From a virus, in the IMG/VR virus record IMGVR_UViG_3300010373_000029, positions 1 through 36,880 of that record: a stretch of 36,880 nucleotides of DNA; one strand, written 5' to 3'. A program made the position numbers and the translations under genes. The stretch's first letter is position 1, and every line of letters begins with the position of its first letter. The notes beneath the pieces are model-generated. The model had not been told where the DNA came from. It searched no databases and worked only from the letters and a program-made list of their open reading frames with translations. Below, one piece after another: positions 1 to 7,484 of this stretch.

Positions 1-123
1 CAAGATGCTTCTTCAAGTCCACGACGCAATTTTGTTCAAGTTCTATCCCGACGAAGCGCACCTGTTACCGAAGATCGACGAAGCCATGTGCCGGGCGTAC
101 CCCCACCGAGTGCTACCCATGAA
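1..123. repeat. Terminal direct repeat, left copy
   Basis: The first 123 bases are repeated exactly at the right end of the window (36758-36880). The repeat lies inside the DNA polymerase gene and keeps its reading frame, so joining the ends gives one intact gene. This is what a circular contig with an assembly overlap looks like. A genuine 123-bp terminal redundancy is the alternative and cannot be separated from it here. Confidence 0.97.
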
Positions 124-190
124 AACGGATTCGGGATTTTCAAATAAATCTTGGGCGCACTTGCAAGATGAAATTCCGCCTGTAACTTAA
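1..190 (+). CDS. Family A DNA polymerase, C-terminal end (continues from right end)
   Basis: This is the last part of the polymerase gene that begins at 35022 and crosses the contig junction. The reading frame is continuous through the terminal repeat. It carries polymerase motif C, which reads QVHDAIL where most family A enzymes have QVHDE; the metal-binding Asp is kept but the following Glu is Ala. The stop codon TAA at 188-190 lies 4 bases before the start of the VRR-NUC gene, so the two are surely co-transcribed. The other half is described at 35022-36880. Confidence 0.93.
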   Translation, partial: KMLLQVHDAILFKFYPDEAHLLPKIDEAMCRAYPHRVLPMKTDSGFSNKSWAHLQDEIPPVT

Positions 191-194
191 AGGA

Positions 195-500
195 ATGATG
201 CAACTTCCGTTGGAAAAGGATTTTCAGACGGCGTACCTCAAGCGCTTGCGGTTGATTCCGAATTCGTGGTGGACGAAGATCAATGACCGCGTGACTGTCG
301 GTCTTCCCGATCTTTTTGGAAGCGTGGCGGGGTACGCGGTTGTGATCGAATTAAAAACGCGATCGAAAGTGTCGAAGATCCAAGCGTACACGCTGAAGAA
401 GATCGGACAAACCGGCGCACACGCTTTTGTCGTCACGCCCGACAATGCGGACGACGTGTACTCTTTTCTTCTTGAGCTTTCGCAAACGCCGAAGCTATAA
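195..500 (+). CDS. VRR-NUC domain nuclease
   Basis: A 101-residue stand-alone VRR-NUC protein, a small PD-(D/E)XK-type nuclease of the kind phages use on branched or recombination intermediates. Visible motif residues are G36-x-P-D39, then E52-x-K54 in a hydrophobic strand, then Q63 followed by a helix and a second strand, in the family order and at about the usual length. Two in-frame ATGs (195, 198) follow an AGGA at 191-194; either may be used. It follows the DNA polymerase by 4 bases and ends the rightward early operon. Its last 68 bases overlap, on the opposite strand, the 3' end of the O-antigen-ligase-like gene. Substrate and partner are inference; no experiment supports Holliday-junction activity here. 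Confidence 0.85.
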   Translation: MMQLPLEKDFQTAYLKRLRLIPNSWWTKINDRVTVGLPDLFGSVAGYAVVIELKTRSKVSKIQAYTLKKIGQTGAHAFVVTPDNADDVYSFLLELSQTPKL

Positions 501-1422
501 GATACGCACCAAAAAGAGCGGTGAACGGAGTATGAAGCGGAAAGTTTGCAATAGCGAAAAGGCCGTAGCAAAAGAGAGACGTGAAAAGCCGCTCATTCCG
601 ACGTACCTTGAAGAGTGCTTGCGCAATGACTACGAAAGCGGCGGCAAAGCCTATGATTCCTTGCTCAAAAATTTGCTGAAGCCAGTCCGAATGAAGCGTG
701 ACGAAAGCTTGGTGATACTTGTCGGCGGTCAAGAACGGTCCAATTTCATAGAACGTGCCTACGCCCATTCCGGTCCACAGGTTTGCGTGATCACGGAAGA
801 AGTCAAAAGTCAGCTTCCAAAGATCTACGCGGCCTTCGCTATTGAAGAGCGCATGCTTCGACAAAATAGCACCGCAAGCGAAGCTCGCGAAAAATATCAG
901 TACGGTCGTTTTGAAGCGCTTACGCCTGAGAAGCATAAGGCCGAATACGACAAAGAGTAGCGCGATCGGTTGACTCTTCTGAGAAGCCAAGCACGCGGCG
1001 ACTGCGATCATCGAAAGAACGGGATTTTCAAAACACAGCGGAAGAAGGCACGCTTCAAAGCACCCGCTCATAGAGTCGTTTCCCGTGACACCGACTCCGC
1101 CAAGAAGTAGCCACGCGCCGTTGATTGCGGCAATCGCTTGCCACGTCCACGGACGAAGGTGTTTGCCGACAAAGAAGGCAAGGCCGATCAACGCGAGTGC
1201 TGAAGCCGCACCACAGCTCAAGCCCGCATTCCATTCTGGAGACATGTAGGCGTAGGGCGACGTCGGTTGAACGAAGATCCGAAGGGCGCTGAAGGCCGTC
1301 CAAAAAGCTAAAAATCCCGCCGCAAGTGTTGAGCGGCGGGCGATCAGAAGAGATGCAAAAAGAGCGCAGGCAAGCCAAGCGTAATAGGCGAGATCAGCGG
1401 GCCATCCGCTCACCGAAAACAC
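433..1422 (-). CDS. O-antigen ligase / Wzy_C-like polytopic membrane protein
   Basis: 329 residues with about eight to ten hydrophobic segments and a short cationic C-terminus. Between the last segments is a periplasmic-type loop (about 195-250) containing H244, ten residues, then G255 and G258. This is the H-X10-G pattern known from WaaL O-antigen ligases and related Wzy polymerases. Family members move polysaccharide onto lipid A-core or polymerise repeat units at the inner membrane. The start is GTG at 1422, directly after the endolysin stop, so it is translated as part of the lysis block. Its last 22 codons lie antisense to the VRR-NUC gene. In a phage the likely role is changing the host surface (receptor masking or serotype conversion), but that is inference. 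A transport or holin-like role cannot be excluded, though the length argues against a holin. Confidence 0.75.
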   Translation of the reverse strand: MFSVSGWPADLAYYAWLACALFASLLIARRSTLAAGFLAFWTAFSALRIFVQPTSPYAYMSPEWNAGLSCGAASALALIGLAFFVGKHLRPWTWQAIAAINGAWLLLGGVGVTGNDSMSGCFEACLLPLCFENPVLSMIAVAACLASQKSQPIALLFVVFGLMLLRRKRFKTTVLIFFASFACGAILSKHALFNSEGRVDLWKLTFDFFRDHANLWTGMGVGTFYEIGPFLTADKYHQAFVTLHSDWLQQIFEQGIIGFAAAFVVIAQALFKVRRNERLFTSLFCYGLFAIANFPLHTPFTALFGAYLIASAFAKAQEEKSTRRPHCRA

Positions 1423-1968
1423 CTAGTTTCCGCCCTGAAAAACGCGCAAAAACCCTACTTCTGAGAAGGTTTTAGTGCCCCCTTTTGCGCGTTTTTTGGC
1501 ATGTACTCCGCGTCCGGTCCGGTCGATCTCAGCGGAATCGGACGTATTACCTTCGATCGTTTCATAGAGCAGCGAGTCAATCGCCGTGATCAATCCGCAA
1601 TGGCCTTCGGCGGTAGCACCAAGTCGCCATACGATGATATCGCCTCTTTGCGCGGGCTGGACGGCGCTGTACGCCTTCGATCGGTTCCAAGTGTCTAAGA
1701 CGCCTTCACTCGCGACGATCGAGCTTTGGACGCCTTTTACGGCTTCAGCGTAGGCGATGCAGGTTTGCACGAAGTCGTCGCACCAAGCTTCCCCCCACGG
1801 CTTAACGATTGTCGAGCGGATAAGATCAACCTTGGCGGGATCGTCTTGCTCGGTAATACCGATCATCGCTTCAGCGGCTTTCAGCATGACTTCGATGGGC
1901 GTGAGCTGAGAAACGTCGCCAAGTTTTCCGTCGAGATACGCCTTCAGAGTTTCGTTGATTTTTCTCAC
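1423..1968 (-). CDS. Endolysin-like CHAP/NlpC-P60-type cysteine peptidase
   Basis: 181 residues from a GTG start. The papain-like core shows a candidate nucleophile C63 in AWCDDF, the conserved GD-IIVW strand near residues 109-114, H123 in GHCG, and an EGNT turn with N141. This is the Cys-His-Asn order of CHAP/NlpC peptidases that cut peptidoglycan cross-links. The start was chosen because AAGGAG lies 8 bases upstream of the GTG and because GTGA overlaps the stop of the upstream zinc-ribbon gene by 4 bases; a longer frame to 2004 has no such signal. It has no signal peptide, so a holin or other membrane lesion should release it. Neighbouring lipoprotein and small genes fit a lysis module. Cleavage specificity cannot be told from sequence alone. 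Confidence 0.82.
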   Translation of the reverse strand: MRKINETLKAYLDGKLGDVSQLTPIEVMLKAAEAMIGITEQDDPAKVDLIRSTIVKPWGEAWCDDFVQTCIAYAEAVKGVQSSIVASEGVLDTWNRSKAYSAVQPAQRGDIIVWRLGATAEGHCGLITAIDSLLYETIEGNTSDSAEIDRTGRGVHAKKRAKGGTKTFSEVGFLRVFQGGN

Positions 1969-2186
1969 GCAGCTTGCTCCTTGGTTTTGTAGCGAGTGCC
2001 GCAATTCATGCAGCTCAGAAGTCTGGACGTCTCGGTGTCTTGAATCACGTGTGCGATCTCAGCGTGGCACGTAGGGCAAATCACAGAGTTTTGAAAACGG
2101 ATTCGCGCCGTTGCGGGATTACCGTAGGCGTAGTTGATGAGTTGAAGCGAAAGAACGCTTTTTTCAACGGGCTGTGGTGTTGACAT
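1965..2186 (-). CDS. Small zinc-ribbon protein
   Basis: 73 residues. Two Cys pairs, CPTC near residue 37-40 and CMNC near 59-62, form a plausible single zinc ribbon; the N-terminal third is unremarkable. The 3' end overlaps the endolysin start as GTGA, and the 5' end overlaps the lipoprotein gene by 23 bases, so it is in the middle of a tightly packed operon. The ATG at 2186 has only a weak GGAT upstream. Function is unknown; nucleic-acid or protein binding is possible but nothing shows which. Confidence 0.75.
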   Translation of the reverse strand: MSTPQPVEKSVLSLQLINYAYGNPATARIRFQNSVICPTCHAEIAHVIQDTETSRLLSCMNCGTRYKTKEQAA

Positions 2187-2598
2187 TTTTAATCCGGTCT
2201 AAAGCAGTGTTGATTTGCGCGACAGTTTGTTTGAAAGCTTTCATGTCGTCGTCCGACGGAGACTTTGGAGCAATCGCCATGATTGAAGGCGTGACTTGCG
2301 TACACGTGACTTTCGAGCACAGTTGTTCGATCTCGCCTTTGATATCGCCGATCGCATCGGGTGACATGCACGTCATGCCTTCGCGGATCGAATCCCAAGC
2401 GGCCTTGCTGATATCTTGGGACTGCGTTGAGAAAAAATGCGTGATTACTGCGCCGTCCGCGCCGCGATCGGTGTAGAAGTCTTCTTCTTTGATCGGAACG
2501 GCGCAAGAGCTACAAAGAGCCGGGATTAGCAGCGCCGTCCATATGAGTAAGCGCGACCGTAGCTTTGTCGAAGTCTGAAAGTGCTTTTGCGAGTGCAT
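2164..2598 (-). CDS. Lipoprotein-like secreted protein of the lysis block
   Basis: 144 residues. A basic N-terminus is followed by a hydrophobic stretch (about 16-28) ending ALCSSC, a near-lipobox whose Cys would be residue 33. The mature part is acidic and mostly helical, with three further Cys. The start is firm: AGGAG sits 6 bases before ATG 2598. That start lies inside the preceding gene, so about 89 bases are read in two frames, as happens with Rz/Rz1 spanin pairs. It is longer than a typical Rz1 and its partner lacks an obvious membrane segment, so an outer-membrane spanin subunit is only one option; another envelope lipoprotein is equally possible. Confidence 0.7.
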   Translation of the reverse strand: MHSQKHFQTSTKLRSRLLIWTALLIPALCSSCAVPIKEEDFYTDRGADGAVITHFFSTQSQDISKAAWDSIREGMTCMSPDAIGDIKGEIEQLCSKVTCTQVTPSIMAIAPKSPSDDDMKAFKQTVAQINTALDRIKNVNTTAR

Positions 2599-2908
2599 TT
2601 GCGTCTCCTGATTTTTGTGCGGCTTTCAGCGCAATCAGCGCCTTTTTTTGATCGGTGATCTCACCGCCTACTTGGAAGTCAATAATTTCGAACGTCACGA
2701 AGAGCGCGAATTGCTGATATATTTTGTTCGCGACGAATTCAATGATCGCGTTGTCGATCTTTTCAAGGACCGGGTTTCCGAGTACCGGAACTTCCGCCAC
2801 GATTGCGGCTTCGGCGGCTTTCACCGCGACGCCAAACACGCCGTCGATTCCACGGTTGACGACGGTCGCAGTGCTATTTGTCGGAAAGGGTAGGTTTTGC
2901 GTTGGCAT
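2510..2908 (-). CDS. Conserved-looking phage protein of the lysis block, function unknown
   Basis: 132 residues from ATG 2908; the frame can be extended to a TTG at 2959, but that start falls inside a strong hairpin (2935-2977) and has no good Shine-Dalgarno. The middle (about 30-75) has alternating hydrophobic and amphipathic helices with the run VLGNPVLEKIDNAI; the C-terminal third is an Ala/Lys-rich helix ending in a Gly-Ala tail. The last 89 bases also encode the start of the downstream lipoprotein. A membrane-active (holin-like) role is conceivable from its place beside the endolysin, but there is no clear transmembrane helix. I do not recognise a named family. Confidence 0.65.
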   Translation of the reverse strand: MPTQNLPFPTNSTATVVNRGIDGVFGVAVKAAEAAIVAEVPVLGNPVLEKIDNAIIEFVANKIYQQFALFVTFEIIDFQVGGEITDQKKALIALKAAQKSGDANALAKALSDFDKATVALTHMDGAANPGSL

Positions 2909-2910
2909 TT

Positions 2911-3009
2911 GCAAGCTTTCGCTTGTGATAAAGGTGAAGGTGTACGTGCCCGATTGCAATGGCGACGTACACCTTCAAATGATCAAGCAAGTCTAAGAAA
3001 AATTGCTTG
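2911..3009 (-). promoter_or_regulatory. Cluster of three RNA hairpins in an intergenic leader
   Basis: The gap between two leftward genes holds three inverted repeats. A 13-bp perfect stem pairs 2935-2947 with 2965-2977. A 7-bp stem CAAGCAA/TTGCTTG lies just upstream of it (about 2985-3010). A 5-bp stem CAAGC/GCTTG closed by a GAAA tetraloop on the minus strand (2912-2925) ends 4 bases before ATG 2908. There is no clean T-run after the big stem on either strand, so a simple intrinsic terminator is less likely than an RNA-stability, processing or translation-control element. Confidence 0.55.
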
Positions 3010-3267
3010 TTACTCAAGTGCCGCAATCGCTTGGTTAGCGACGCCTTCAACGACCAGCGCGAGAGGCTGAACGGAAGCGGGAAGGTGAGAATTCAAAAGC
3101 GCTTCGCCGAGCTTCAAGCCCATTTCGCCGTCGAGCACGATCGACGCTTGTCCTTGGACAACGCCCGCCGCTGCTCCGCCGCCGACTGATTCGCCGATCG
3201 AAACGGTGACTTTTCCGCCGTCTTCAACCACAGAAATACCGTTTTTAGGTCCATAAATTTGCTTCAT
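3010..3267 (-). CDS. Small acidic phage protein, unknown
   Basis: 85 residues, Gly/Val/Ala-rich with beta-type alternation (KVTVSIGES) in the first third and a C-terminal helix. AAGGAG is placed about 7 bases before ATG 3267, an unusually good canonical site here, suggesting strong translation. It lies between the tail-fibre genes and the lysis block. I see no catalytic motif, signal peptide or membrane helix. A minor virion or tail-fibre assembly role would fit the location but is a guess. Confidence 0.65.
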   Translation of the reverse strand: MKQIYGPKNGISVVEDGGKVTVSIGESVGGGAAAGVVQGQASIVLDGEMGLKLGEALLNSHLPASVQPLALVVEGVANQAIAALE

Positions 3268-3325
3268 AAATATCTCCTTTGTTATGGCCTAAAGGTAAGC
3301 CCGGTCATTGCGTAATGCAAGCGAC

Positions 3326-3865
3326 TTATTGGTAGAACTCTTCGACGATGATTACACCGCTTCCGCCGTTATTACCGACTCTCGCGCCGCCGGTCATTGC
3401 GGAACCGCCTGCACCTATCGCGTATACATAGCTTGGCAAAGGCGTAGGTATTAGGGCGTCGATATATGCTCCAGCACCGCCGCCGTTTCCACTATACTGC
3501 GTACCGCCGCCGTTATCAGACCCCCCCCCCCCGCCGCCGCCGCCGCCAGAATTTGCCGCTGCAGAAGTTCCTGAACTAGAAAGTGTGCCGCCGCTCCCCG
3601 CGCTTCCAAATGGACTTACTCCGCCGTTTCCGCCCGCGCTTCCAAATGGACTTACTCCGCCGTTTCCGCCCGCGCAAATTCCACCGAGTCCGCCAATGAT
3701 CCGGATGCGCCATTTGTCGTCGCGTTGAAGGAGTGCGATGTCCTTCGCGTGCTGATTCGCCTGAGTCACGAGAGGCGCGAGCATCTTCTTGATGTCCTTC
3801 GTCTCTCCGCGGATGAAGACCTGATGCTCTTCTATTCGGGCAAGTCTCACTTCAAGCGATTCCAC
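3326..3865 (-). CDS. Coiled-coil (XhlA-like) head fused to a glycine-rich tail-tip domain
   Basis: 179 residues from GTG 3865 (AAAGGA 5 bases upstream). Residues 1-60 are a charged helical coiled coil ending in WRIRIIGGLGGI. This resembles the start of holin-accessory XhlA-like proteins, which would normally run into a membrane helix. Here, from residue 64, the sequence turns into Gly-rich repeats (two GGVSPFGSA units, then a run of nine Gly). It finishes with a domain matching the C-terminus of the neighbouring tail fibre (AYIDALI...YVYAIGAGG...SGVIIVEEFYQ versus GYIDALI...YVYSVGPGG...SGLIIVEEHYQ). It therefore looks like a partial duplication of the fibre tip attached to another gene. It could be a spare or alternative receptor-binding tip, or a recombination or assembly chimera. 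Confidence 0.7.
   Translation of the reverse strand: MESLEVRLARIEEHQVFIRGETKDIKKMLAPLVTQANQHAKDIALLQRDDKWRIRIIGGLGGICAGGNGGVSPFGSAGGNGGVSPFGSAGSGGTLSSSGTSAAANSGGGGGGGGGSDNGGGTQYSGNGGGAGAYIDALIPTPLPSYVYAIGAGGSAMTGGARVGNNGGSGVIIVEEFYQ
3599..3670 (-). repeat. 36-bp tandem repeat, two perfect copies
   Basis: Positions 3599-3634 and 3635-3670 are identical 36-base units, followed by the first five bases of a third. They encode two copies of a 12-residue Gly-rich unit containing GGVSPFGSA in the fused tip gene. A multiple of three keeps frame, so copy number could change by slippage without breaking the protein. Confidence 0.95.
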
Positions 3866-3883
3866 GAGAATCCTTTCTCGAAG

Positions 3884-6043
3884 TTACTGATAGTGTTCTT
3901 CGACGATGATCAATCCAGATCCTCCTGATCCGCCATTGAAACCACCAGAGCTAATTGCTCCGGCTCCTCCCGGACCGACAGAGTAGACATAGGATGTTCC
4001 TACTGTAGTTATGAGCGCATCGATATATCCTCCCGCCCCTCCGCCCCCTCCCGCGAAAGTGCCGGTATTACTGCCACCCCCCCCGCCTCCACCACCTGTG
4101 TTTGACGGCGCGGCGGAACCTGCGACGGATTGAGCGCCTCCGCCTCCGCCTCCTCCAAATGGAGTCGCGGCCCCATTTCCTCCGAACGTCGCTGTACCGG
4201 ACCCCCCTTGGCCGGACGCTCCGGTAAAAGTGACCGCGGAAAATCCAGTACCGGTTGCATTGGCGGTCCCGCCAGTCCCATTTCCCTCTCCCGATGCGGC
4301 CGTGCCTCCATTCCCAATGAACATAGATGCGCCGAACACTGATGCGCTTCCAGAAGTAGCGGCACTCGATGTACCCGCAGAAGAGGCGCCGCCTCCGCCG
4401 CCGCCTACCATTCGCACCTTCAAATAAAGCGCATCCGTTGGCGGAGTGTACGTTGCAAGGGCTGTCGCCGCTGAAAATGTAATCGAAGAGTCGCCCGTAC
4501 CTGTAGCTTTCGACAGCGTTCCGCTTGTAGCAGGTGCGCCAGTTGAGCTGCAAAACAATGTCGTTGCGCCTGCGATCGTTGCAAGCACCGTAAAAGTTTG
4601 CGTATTATTGGTGTACGTCGCTCCGATCGTAGCGTTGCCGGAAGTAATCGTAAAAACGTAGCCTGTAGTTGTGCCTGTGGAAGTCAAAACAGTTCTTGTA
4701 ATAGGCTTGAACGTCGTCGCGTTTCCTTTGAGCGTGCCCACATAAGACCAATTTGAACTTCCATCGGTCGTAGCAATTCCAAGGCACCGCCACGGGTTGT
4801 GGCGGTTATAGTATCCCTTGAGATCAGGACGATAAAACGGCGGAATGTCGCTGATCATCGTCGCGCCTTGATCGGTGAGATACAAGTAGTAAGTCGAGCT
4901 TGCTGCGAACGTCGAAAAATAATCGGAGCTTGAAGCGTAATTGTTCGTACCGTTCCAAATCGGAAGGTAGTATCCGAAGCCGATATCTTTTCCATTCACG
5001 CTTGTTGATCCGAAAAGACGCTTTGCTTGAATGTTCGTCACTGTAGCGGCAATTTCGAGATCAATCGACGTTTCAGCATTCGTTCCGGCGTAAAAGTCCA
5101 CGGATCTAGCTGCGACGCAGTTCGCACTGTCAACGACGACAAGACCGATCAGTGTGCGGTTGACGATTTGGAAAGTCGATCCGTCGTATCGCTTCCAAAT
5201 TTGATTGACGGTATCGTACCAGTAGTCGCCGGTCGCAGGAGAGCTTGGTGCGCTCGAAGCGTAGGTAGGTTGATTGTACGTGACGTCAACGGTCGTCGCA
5301 TCGTTCGTCATGAACACATAGCCCAAATTCATAAGCGTGATCGTGTCGCCGTTTGAAATGGGTTGTGCGTTGATCGGATTCAAGCCGGAATCGTAGAAGT
5401 ATCCGCGAATCGCGTGTGAAAGAACGGTCGAGCTTTCAACAAGCGCAATGAAATATTCGGTCGAAGCACTGTGGACAAGCTTGAACGCCGCAAATTTTCC
5501 GATCTTATTGGTGATATTCGTACCCGCCGAACTCAGCGTGATTTTGCTTGGCGATCCGACTTCACCCCAAGTGCGTGTCGCCATTTGAGCATTTGCAGTC
5601 GCATCGTTCACCGTCGCGGTATTAGAAGTTGAAGGTGCGGTTGTCAATCCGGTCTTCGTGATATCCGTATTCACCGTAACAGCGACACCGCCGATCGAAA
5701 GAACAAGGTTTGTAGTCGCGCCCGCTATCAGTACGCTTGCAGCGGCACCGTTTGGAGTCAAAAACGCAGGTTGATTTGAGCTTGTACGCGTCTTGCCTGA
5801 AACGACACGGTTTGCAGGCGACACGATTTTAGAAGTGTCGAGCGAAGATCCGTTCAAGTTGATCGAAGCGCAGTACAAAGAACCCCACGGAAGGGCGAGC
5901 GTTCCAAGGTTTTGACCGCTTGTCGGAATCCCTGTAGCTCCGCGTCCGACAAAATCCCCGTCCAAAGCGCTGTGGATATCGTTAAAAAACGTATCCAAAA
6001 TGGTTTGTCCGATCGAACGATTGTTCAGTGTATTTGCGCTCAT
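3884..6043 (-). CDS. Tail fibre with glycine-rich receptor-binding tip
   Basis: 719 residues. The N-terminal 60 residues look like a tail-attachment helix plus an SLYCASINLNGSSLD strand common in fibre proteins. The centre is Ser/Thr/Ala/Asn-rich beta structure with a GDYWYDTVNQIWKRYDGSTF segment seen in many phage fibres. From about residue 545 (LYLKVRMVGGGGGG) the protein becomes extremely Gly-rich with Gly runs of 4-7, ending LIIVEEHYQ. Gly-rich tips of this kind form host-recognition sandwiches in T-even gp38-type adhesins, so receptor binding is the likely role. The start ATG 6043 has GAGGAA 7 bases upstream. It lies 18 bases before the fused tip gene whose C-terminus it resembles. Confidence 0.82.
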   Translation of the reverse strand: MSANTLNNRSIGQTILDTFFNDIHSALDGDFVGRGATGIPTSGQNLGTLALPWGSLYCASINLNGSSLDTSKIVSPANRVVSGKTRTSSNQPAFLTPNGAAASVLIAGATTNLVLSIGGVAVTVNTDITKTGLTTAPSTSNTATVNDATANAQMATRTWGEVGSPSKITLSSAGTNITNKIGKFAAFKLVHSASTEYFIALVESSTVLSHAIRGYFYDSGLNPINAQPISNGDTITLMNLGYVFMTNDATTVDVTYNQPTYASSAPSSPATGDYWYDTVNQIWKRYDGSTFQIVNRTLIGLVVVDSANCVAARSVDFYAGTNAETSIDLEIAATVTNIQAKRLFGSTSVNGKDIGFGYYLPIWNGTNNYASSSDYFSTFAASSTYYLYLTDQGATMISDIPPFYRPDLKGYYNRHNPWRCLGIATTDGSSNWSYVGTLKGNATTFKPITRTVLTSTGTTTGYVFTITSGNATIGATYTNNTQTFTVLATIAGATTLFCSSTGAPATSGTLSKATGTGDSSITFSAATALATYTPPTDALYLKVRMVGGGGGGASSAGTSSAATSGSASVFGASMFIGNGGTAASGEGNGTGGTANATGTGFSAVTFTGASGQGGSGTATFGGNGAATPFGGGGGGGAQSVAGSAAPSNTGGGGGGGGSNTGTFAGGGGGAGGYIDALITTVGTSYVYSVGPGGAGAISSGGFNGGSGGSGLIIVEEHYQ

Positions 6044-6104
6044 GACGTTTCCTCTTTCGCTTGAAGCTAAGCGCGATCGAACAAAGAATCAATCTTAAAA
6101 CTCA

Positions 6105-7484
6105 CTACGCTACTTGTGTCGATCCAACGCGAGCGGCACCGATCACAGAAGGATTCCACTGAGCATCGGTACTACCTGTCCCGCCGATCGCGGCACTTCC
6201 GATCACAGCATAGCCGATGATCGCGCTCGCAGGATTATTGAAGTATCCGTCGGAAAGAGTCGTACCAATTTGACGAAGCTTCAATATCGACGTGAAAGTG
6301 TTCGGATCGTGATCAATTTCGATGATCTTAAAAGCTACGTTTGGAAGCACGTACAGACTTCCATTTTTGTTCGGTATCGGATAACTGGTATTACCAATAA
6401 TAGCCGTCCCGATCACAGGTAGCATTTTGCCGCTTGCGGCGGGCGTAATACGTAAAGGCCAGTTGATAGAAACCAAGTCAAGAAGGTCGTTGCCGCTCAC
6501 AAGCGACGTAGGTACTTCGACTTCAAGCTCAACCTTGGGGGAACTGAATTCCGCCAAGATCGCTTTTCCGACGGTCGCGATATTGCCCGGTGACGTGAGA
6601 AAATTGAATGTCAGCGCCGTTTGGTTGTAGCCGTAGGTTTGCGCAAGCGAGACGTTGTCAAAAACGGTGTCCAGTCCGTTTCCGTCCGTGATCAGTACGC
6701 TTGTGAACATGCGCTGAAGGCCGGTATTGTAGTTCGAAATATTCACCACGTTTTGCCTGCGCAATTCGTCGTAAGGTCCGTACAGTTGGAGTGCCGCCAC
6801 GTTGTTTGCCGCCCGCGATTGTATGGTGACGACTCCGCTGCTAGATATTTTCATTGTCGAATTTGAAGCGACAAGAAGAAGGTTCAACGCATCTTGCGTT
6901 TGCATGTCGTCAAAAGCATCGCCCACGTCGATCGTGAAACTAGTTGACGGGTTGATATTGCCAAGGCTGATCGAAAGAACGCTTGAGATCGCAGCTTGAT
7001 TGAGAAGCGCAAAAATAGCGGTTTTCACGCTCACACCGCTTGCGACGGTTCCGCCCGCTACTTGCGTTGTGCTGATAATGCTGTCGAGCGAAAGAACTCG
7101 GAACGTCGCCGTTTCGTTAAGCGCGTCGATCTTAGTTGCCTTGTCTTGAATCAGGCCGTAGTAGGTAATCACGTCGCCCGCTGTGTTTTCGAACACAACT
7201 CTGCACTTCGTCAAATCTCGGTTGTACGGGAAGATGGATCTAAGATCGCTTGAGTCGTTGAAATAGCCGTTGTCATTCGATCCGATCAACTGTAAATCGC
7301 CGTAGAAGTAAACGCCAATTTCGTAGTCTTGAGAGTCGAGCGCACGCTTGATTTGGTTGATTCCATTGAAAGTAATGTGATCGGTGACTTCGATTTCAGT
7401 ACCGTACACGAATTGCGAGGTACGGGGGGTCATGTAAACGCGGTAGCGCGTGCCGGGTTGAATCGGCGGCGTGAACGTGCCCAC
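6105..7484 (-). CDS. Tail hub / baseplate-like minor tail protein
   Basis: 459 residues from GTG 7484 (CAGGAG 8 bases upstream). Mostly beta-strand sequence with a central helical part. The segment about 30-130 (DHITFNGINQIKRALDSQDYEIG) has the look of a tail-hub N-terminal fold, and the C-terminal 45 residues carry AIIGYAVIGSAAIGGTG-type repeats that may link to the fibre. The order tape measure, distal tail, this gene, fibre is the usual siphophage tail-tip order, where this position holds the gp27/gpJ-like hub. There is no visible peptidase or lysozyme motif. The assignment rests on gene order more than on sequence. Confidence 0.65.
   Translation of the reverse strand: MGTFTPPIQPGTRYRVYMTPRTSQFVYGTEIEVTDHITFNGINQIKRALDSQDYEIGVYFYGDLQLIGSNDNGYFNDSSDLRSIFPYNRDLTKCRVVFENTAGDVITYYGLIQDKATKIDALNETATFRVLSLDSIISTTQVAGGTVASGVSVKTAIFALLNQAAISSVLSISLGNINPSTSFTIDVGDAFDDMQTQDALNLLLVASNSTMKISSSGVVTIQSRAANNVAALQLYGPYDELRRQNVVNISNYNTGLQRMFTSVLITDGNGLDTVFDNVSLAQTYGYNQTALTFNFLTSPGNIATVGKAILAEFSSPKVELEVEVPTSLVSGNDLLDLVSINWPLRITPAASGKMLPVIGTAIIGNTSYPIPNKNGSLYVLPNVAFKIIEIDHDPNTFTSILKLRQIGTTLSDGYFNNPASAIIGYAVIGSAAIGGTGSTDAQWNPSVIGAARVGSTQVA

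Noticed and set aside
427-960. Plus-strand frame of 177 codons
   Set aside because: It lies antisense to the membrane protein; hydrophobic codons read backwards give Lys/Glu-rich sequence. The opposite strand carries a clear H-X10-G family motif and membrane helices.
3599-3670. CRISPR-like direct repeats
   Set aside because: The two 36-bp units are directly adjacent with no spacers and lie in a coding frame.
3326-6043. Diversity-generating retroelement acting on the fibre tip
   Set aside because: There is a repeated tip region but no reverse transcriptase gene and no adenine-biased variation pattern visible.
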